Positions 14,056-16,276 of a stretch of DNA of 16,276 nucleotides are shown one piece after another; positions within the stretch are counted from its first letter, which is position 1; the number at the start of each line of letters is the position of its first letter. Location: the NCBI GenBank assembly GCA_903834645.1, contig CAILKA010000465.1, positions 1 to 16,276 of the forward strand, in the 5' to 3' direction. Below the pieces are notes generated by a model. It saw only the letters and a program-made list of their open reading frames with translations, ran no database searches and was not told the DNA's origin. This DNA is from an uncultured beta proteobacterium (GTDB lineage Bacteria; Pseudomonadota; Gammaproteobacteria; Burkholderiales; Burkholderiaceae_C). A program made the translations under genes and the position numbers.

Positions 14056-15797
14056 GCGGCTTGTCCGAGTTCCAGCAGGGCGCCAGCCCAGCGGGCTTGG
14101 TGCCGCACGGCGTTGTAGATCACGACCTTCTTCCGGAAGTCGTCCTGCCCCAGCAGCTTGAAGCTTTGCCGCTCCAGGTGCGTCAGTTGCACGCTGGGCA
14201 CGTAGGCCACGCGCAGGCCCTGTGCACGCAGCTTCAAGCACAGGTCGGAGTCCTCGAAGTCGCCGATCAGGTAACCGGTGTCCCAGCCGCCAGCGGCATC
14301 CAGCGTGTCGCGCTCGATCACCAGGCAGGCGCCCGTGATGGCGGGCAGGGCGGTGGTCTGGGTGTGTGGGTCGAGCGAAGCGGCCAGCCCCATGCGCGGG
14401 TGATGGTTGATCCAGATGCCCCACTCGTCGCGGCGGGCGAATTCCATGCCCGCATGCTGGATCGAGCCATCGGCGAACACCAGGCGCGGCGCCACCGCGC
14501 CGAAGCCGGGGTTGCCGTGCAGTTCGGCGATCAGCGTCTGCAGCCAACCCGGCTGCTGCGGGAAGGCGTCGCTGTTGAGGAATGCCAGCAGCGGTGCGCG
14601 GCTGTTGGCCGCCCCCAGGTTGTTGGCACCCGAGAAGCCGCGGTTGGTGCCGCCCCACACCCACTTGAAGGGCAACCGGTACAGCCGGTGCCAGGTATGA
14701 GCCTGGTGCGCGAAGGGCTCCACCAGCTTGGCGTCGTCCAGCACATAGACGACCTCGGCATGCGCGCTGATCCATGGGTCACGCGAGAACTCGATGAGCT
14801 GGTGCTCCACGAAATCCAGCCGGCCGTACAGCGGCACGATGAGGCTGGCCTGCGGATGCTCCACGGGCTGGCCCAGTTGATGCACTTCCACCGGCTGCAG
14901 CTGCTGGCCGCAGCGCTGCATCGCGATCAGGGGATCCAGCAGGGGCAGGTCGATGGCGGCCATGCGCTGCGCCAGCAGATGTCGCGGGGTGTGCAAGCCG
15001 AACAGCCATCGGGCCGCGGCCACGGGGTCGGACGGCAAGGCGCTGACCTGGGTGGAACCCAGGACGATCATCTCGTCGCCTCGCTGCGTGACCAGCCTGA
15101 CAGGCTGGCCCACGGCGAGCTCATCCACCCGGATCACGAAGCCCGCGTTGGAGGTCAGGTCGCCATGCGAGGCACGGTACGCATCCGAGACATCCTGCCG
15201 CGAGAAGCGCACGACGGGCCCCTCGAGTTCATGCAGGACACCGTCTTGCTCGATGAACAGGGGCTGGCCCCGTGGTGCGATGGCCCACCCCACGACCACG
15301 GCCTCGCCGGATGCCGAGGAAGCACTGGCCACCTCGACGAACCCCACGGGCTGGATTGGGTCGAGTGCACCCGAGGGCAGCGTTGCCGGATCGACGACGA
15401 TGCGAAAGCCATGCGTGGCGCCCTGCCTGGGGGAGTCGAGGGTGACGTGGATCGTCCACTCGCCGTGGGGGGTCGCCGCATCGGGGGCCGACACAATCGT
15501 CCATCCGAGCCCCTCATCGTCCTCGGACACGCAGCGTGCCGCTGCGACATCCGGTCTGCTGCGGCGGCTGATCGCATGGTCGATGGGTCTTCCGTCGAGC
15601 TCGAGTGCGAACGACAGGCTGCCGGTGGACCAGCCCTCCAGTTGCAGCCGCCTGCGACCGCGCACCTTGGCGCTGTCGATGCTGAAGGCGGCCAGTTCCT
15701 CGTCTCCCGACACGAGACTGATCGGCCCGTGCTGCGCATCACCGTGGTCGGGCACCCGCAGCACCGGCGGCTGGGGCTGGATCGTCACTGAACGCAT
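14052..15797 (-). CDS. GT2-type glycosyltransferase with two-module N-terminal extension
   Basis: A 581-residue protein. The C-terminal part (about 316-545) is a GT-A/GT2 glycosyltransferase: ASLIVPLYGR (317-326), a DD at 354-355, GFSGANNLGAANS (387-399), LNSD (407-410) as the metal-binding DxD-like site, TGACLVIERD (488-497) and GDFEDSDLCLKLR (512-524) with the likely catalytic acidic pair. It is probably an inverting enzyme of the rhamnosyltransferase-like type. The first 300 residues hold two copies of a beta-rich module with the pattern G-W, D-G, R-x-D-V, G-(F/W): about 50-104 and 165-225. This module type is known from other bacterial glycosyltransferases, but its role is unclear. The ATG overlaps the TPR gene by 13 bases. 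Likely cytoplasmic. Confidence 0.9.
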   Translation of the reverse strand: MRSVTIQPQPPVLRVPDHGDAQHGPISLVSGDEELAAFSIDSAKVRGRRRLQLEGWSTGSLSFALELDGRPIDHAISRRSRPDVAAARCVSEDDEGLGWTIVSAPDAATPHGEWTIHVTLDSPRQGATHGFRIVVDPATLPSGALDPIQPVGFVEVASASSASGEAVVVGWAIAPRGQPLFIEQDGVLHELEGPVVRFSRQDVSDAYRASHGDLTSNAGFVIRVDELAVGQPVRLVTQRGDEMIVLGSTQVSALPSDPVAAARWLFGLHTPRHLLAQRMAAIDLPLLDPLIAMQRCGQQLQPVEVHQLGQPVEHPQASLIVPLYGRLDFVEHQLIEFSRDPWISAHAEVVYVLDDAKLVEPFAHQAHTWHRLYRLPFKWVWGGTNRGFSGANNLGAANSRAPLLAFLNSDAFPQQPGWLQTLIAELHGNPGFGAVAPRLVFADGSIQHAGMEFARRDEWGIWINHHPRMGLAASLDPHTQTTALPAITGACLVIERDTLDAAGGWDTGYLIGDFEDSDLCLKLRAQGLRVAYVPSVQLTHLERQSFKLLGQDDFRKKVVIYNAVRHQARWAGALLELGQAA

Positions 15798-16276
15798 GGC
15801 TTGGAAGTGCGATGGGCTGGAGGGCTCTTCTTGCGGTTGAGGCTGGTCGCGGGCTGCAACGCCTGGCGCCCGGCGCGGCGCTGGCTCCCTGCCCGGGTGG
15901 GCACCTGGGCGGGGGCTGGGCCTGCGTGCGAGGCGGCTGCGTCCCAGTTGGCTTGCGCGTCGGCGTAGTCGGGCCGCAATTGCAATGCGCGCTGGATGTG
16001 CTCTAAGGCCTCGGCGTGCCGACCCTGGATGCGATACAGGTTGCCCAGGTTGTTGTGGGCTTCGGGCAGGTTCGCGTCGATTTCGAGCGCTGCCTGGTAG
16101 GCCTGGATGGCTTCCTCGATGCGGCCCAGGCGTTTTTGCGCCACGCCGATGTTGATGAGCGCTGGCGTGAAGTCCGGCTTGAACCGGAGGGCGCGCTTGT
16201 GAAACGTGATGGCCTTGGCAAAGTCCTCACGGTCCTGGAACAGCACGCCCATGTCGTTGTGCAGTTCGGGTCGTCC
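15785..16276 (-). CDS. tetratricopeptide repeat protein, C-terminal part (5' end outside window)
   Basis: The frame is open to the window edge, so the N-terminus is missing; about 163 residues are visible. At least three TPR units are seen, each with the Gly/Ala/Pro pattern: ELHNDMGVLFQDREDFAKAI, then ALINIGVAQKRLGRIEEAI, then EAHNNLGNLYRIQGRHAEAL, followed by the start of a fourth (DYADAQANWD). TPRs bind proteins. In glycan loci they often occur in SPINDLY/O-GlcNAc-transferase-like proteins, but no catalytic domain is visible here. The last 50 residues are a basic Ala/Pro/Arg-rich tail without TPR pattern, possibly disordered. The gene overlaps the GT2 start by 13 bases and probably shares its transcript. 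Confidence 0.85.
   Translation of the reverse strand, partial: GRPELHNDMGVLFQDREDFAKAITFHKRALRFKPDFTPALINIGVAQKRLGRIEEAIQAYQAALEIDANLPEAHNNLGNLYRIQGRHAEALEHIQRALQLRPDYADAQANWDAAASHAGPAPAQVPTRAGSQRRAGRQALQPATSLNRKKSPPAHRTSKPCVQ

Noticed and set aside
14056..14775. N-terminal extension of the GT4 frame to 14775
   Set aside because: It overlaps the GT2 gene in another frame and is Arg/Pro/Ala-rich; ATG 14055 overlaps the GT2 stop and starts just before the GT4 domain.
14037..15791. 584-codon plus-strand open frame opposite the GT2 gene
   Set aside because: Antisense to a gene with clear GT2 motifs; composition and lack of motifs argue against coding.
1..16276. CRISPR array, insertion sequence, prophage or toxin-antitoxin module
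   Set aside because: No regularly spaced repeats, transposase or integrase motifs, phage structural genes or small paired toxin/antitoxin frames were seen.

Overview
The window is high-GC DNA, about 70 % in most genes (75 % in one 60-base line counted, 8041-8100). Genes are packed with 1-13 nt overlaps. The protein families and a remnant of a Bug/TctC-type solute-binding protein suggest a betaproteobacterium, probably Burkholderiales (Comamonadaceae-like). No rRNA or other taxonomic marker is present, so this is an inference. No tRNA, CRISPR array or insertion sequence was found.

Plus-strand half (1-6284). An alpha/beta hydrolase, cut by the window edge, overlaps an M3-family zinc oligopeptidase that starts at TTG. 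Then comes a 472-base stretch (2587-3058) without an intact gene. It holds a minus-strand remnant of a Bug-type protein, a strong hairpin and a small-inverted-repeat region in front of a secreted fasciclin (FAS1) protein, which ends in a clear rho-independent terminator. After a 182-base gap lies a tight three-gene unit for exported proteins: a Tat-signal amidohydrolase, a small His/Met-rich YtkA-like protein and a diheme MauG/cytochrome c peroxidase-like protein.

Minus-strand half (16276 down to 6308). One colinear run of eight genes reads, in transcription order: TPR protein (cut by the window edge), GT2 glycosyltransferase with a two-module N-terminal extension, GT4 glycosyltransferase, polysaccharide pyruvyl transferase, a 105-base gap, a 60-residue uncharacterised protein, two different type I secretion ABC permease/ATPases, and the HlyD-type adaptor. 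Most junctions are ATGA-type overlaps or near-contacts, suggesting translational coupling within two blocks (glycan block, secretion block).

Interpretation. The minus-strand run looks like a surface-glycan and type I secretion locus. The glycosyltransferases and pyruvyl transferase would build or decorate a glycan, and the ABC pair plus adaptor would export a protein through an outer-membrane channel; neither substrate nor channel gene is in view. The two ABC subunits are probably asymmetric: one has an altered signature motif. The pyruvyl transferase and the end of the GT4 gene lie in a patch of about 50 % GC, suggesting that this part was acquired or exchanged separately.
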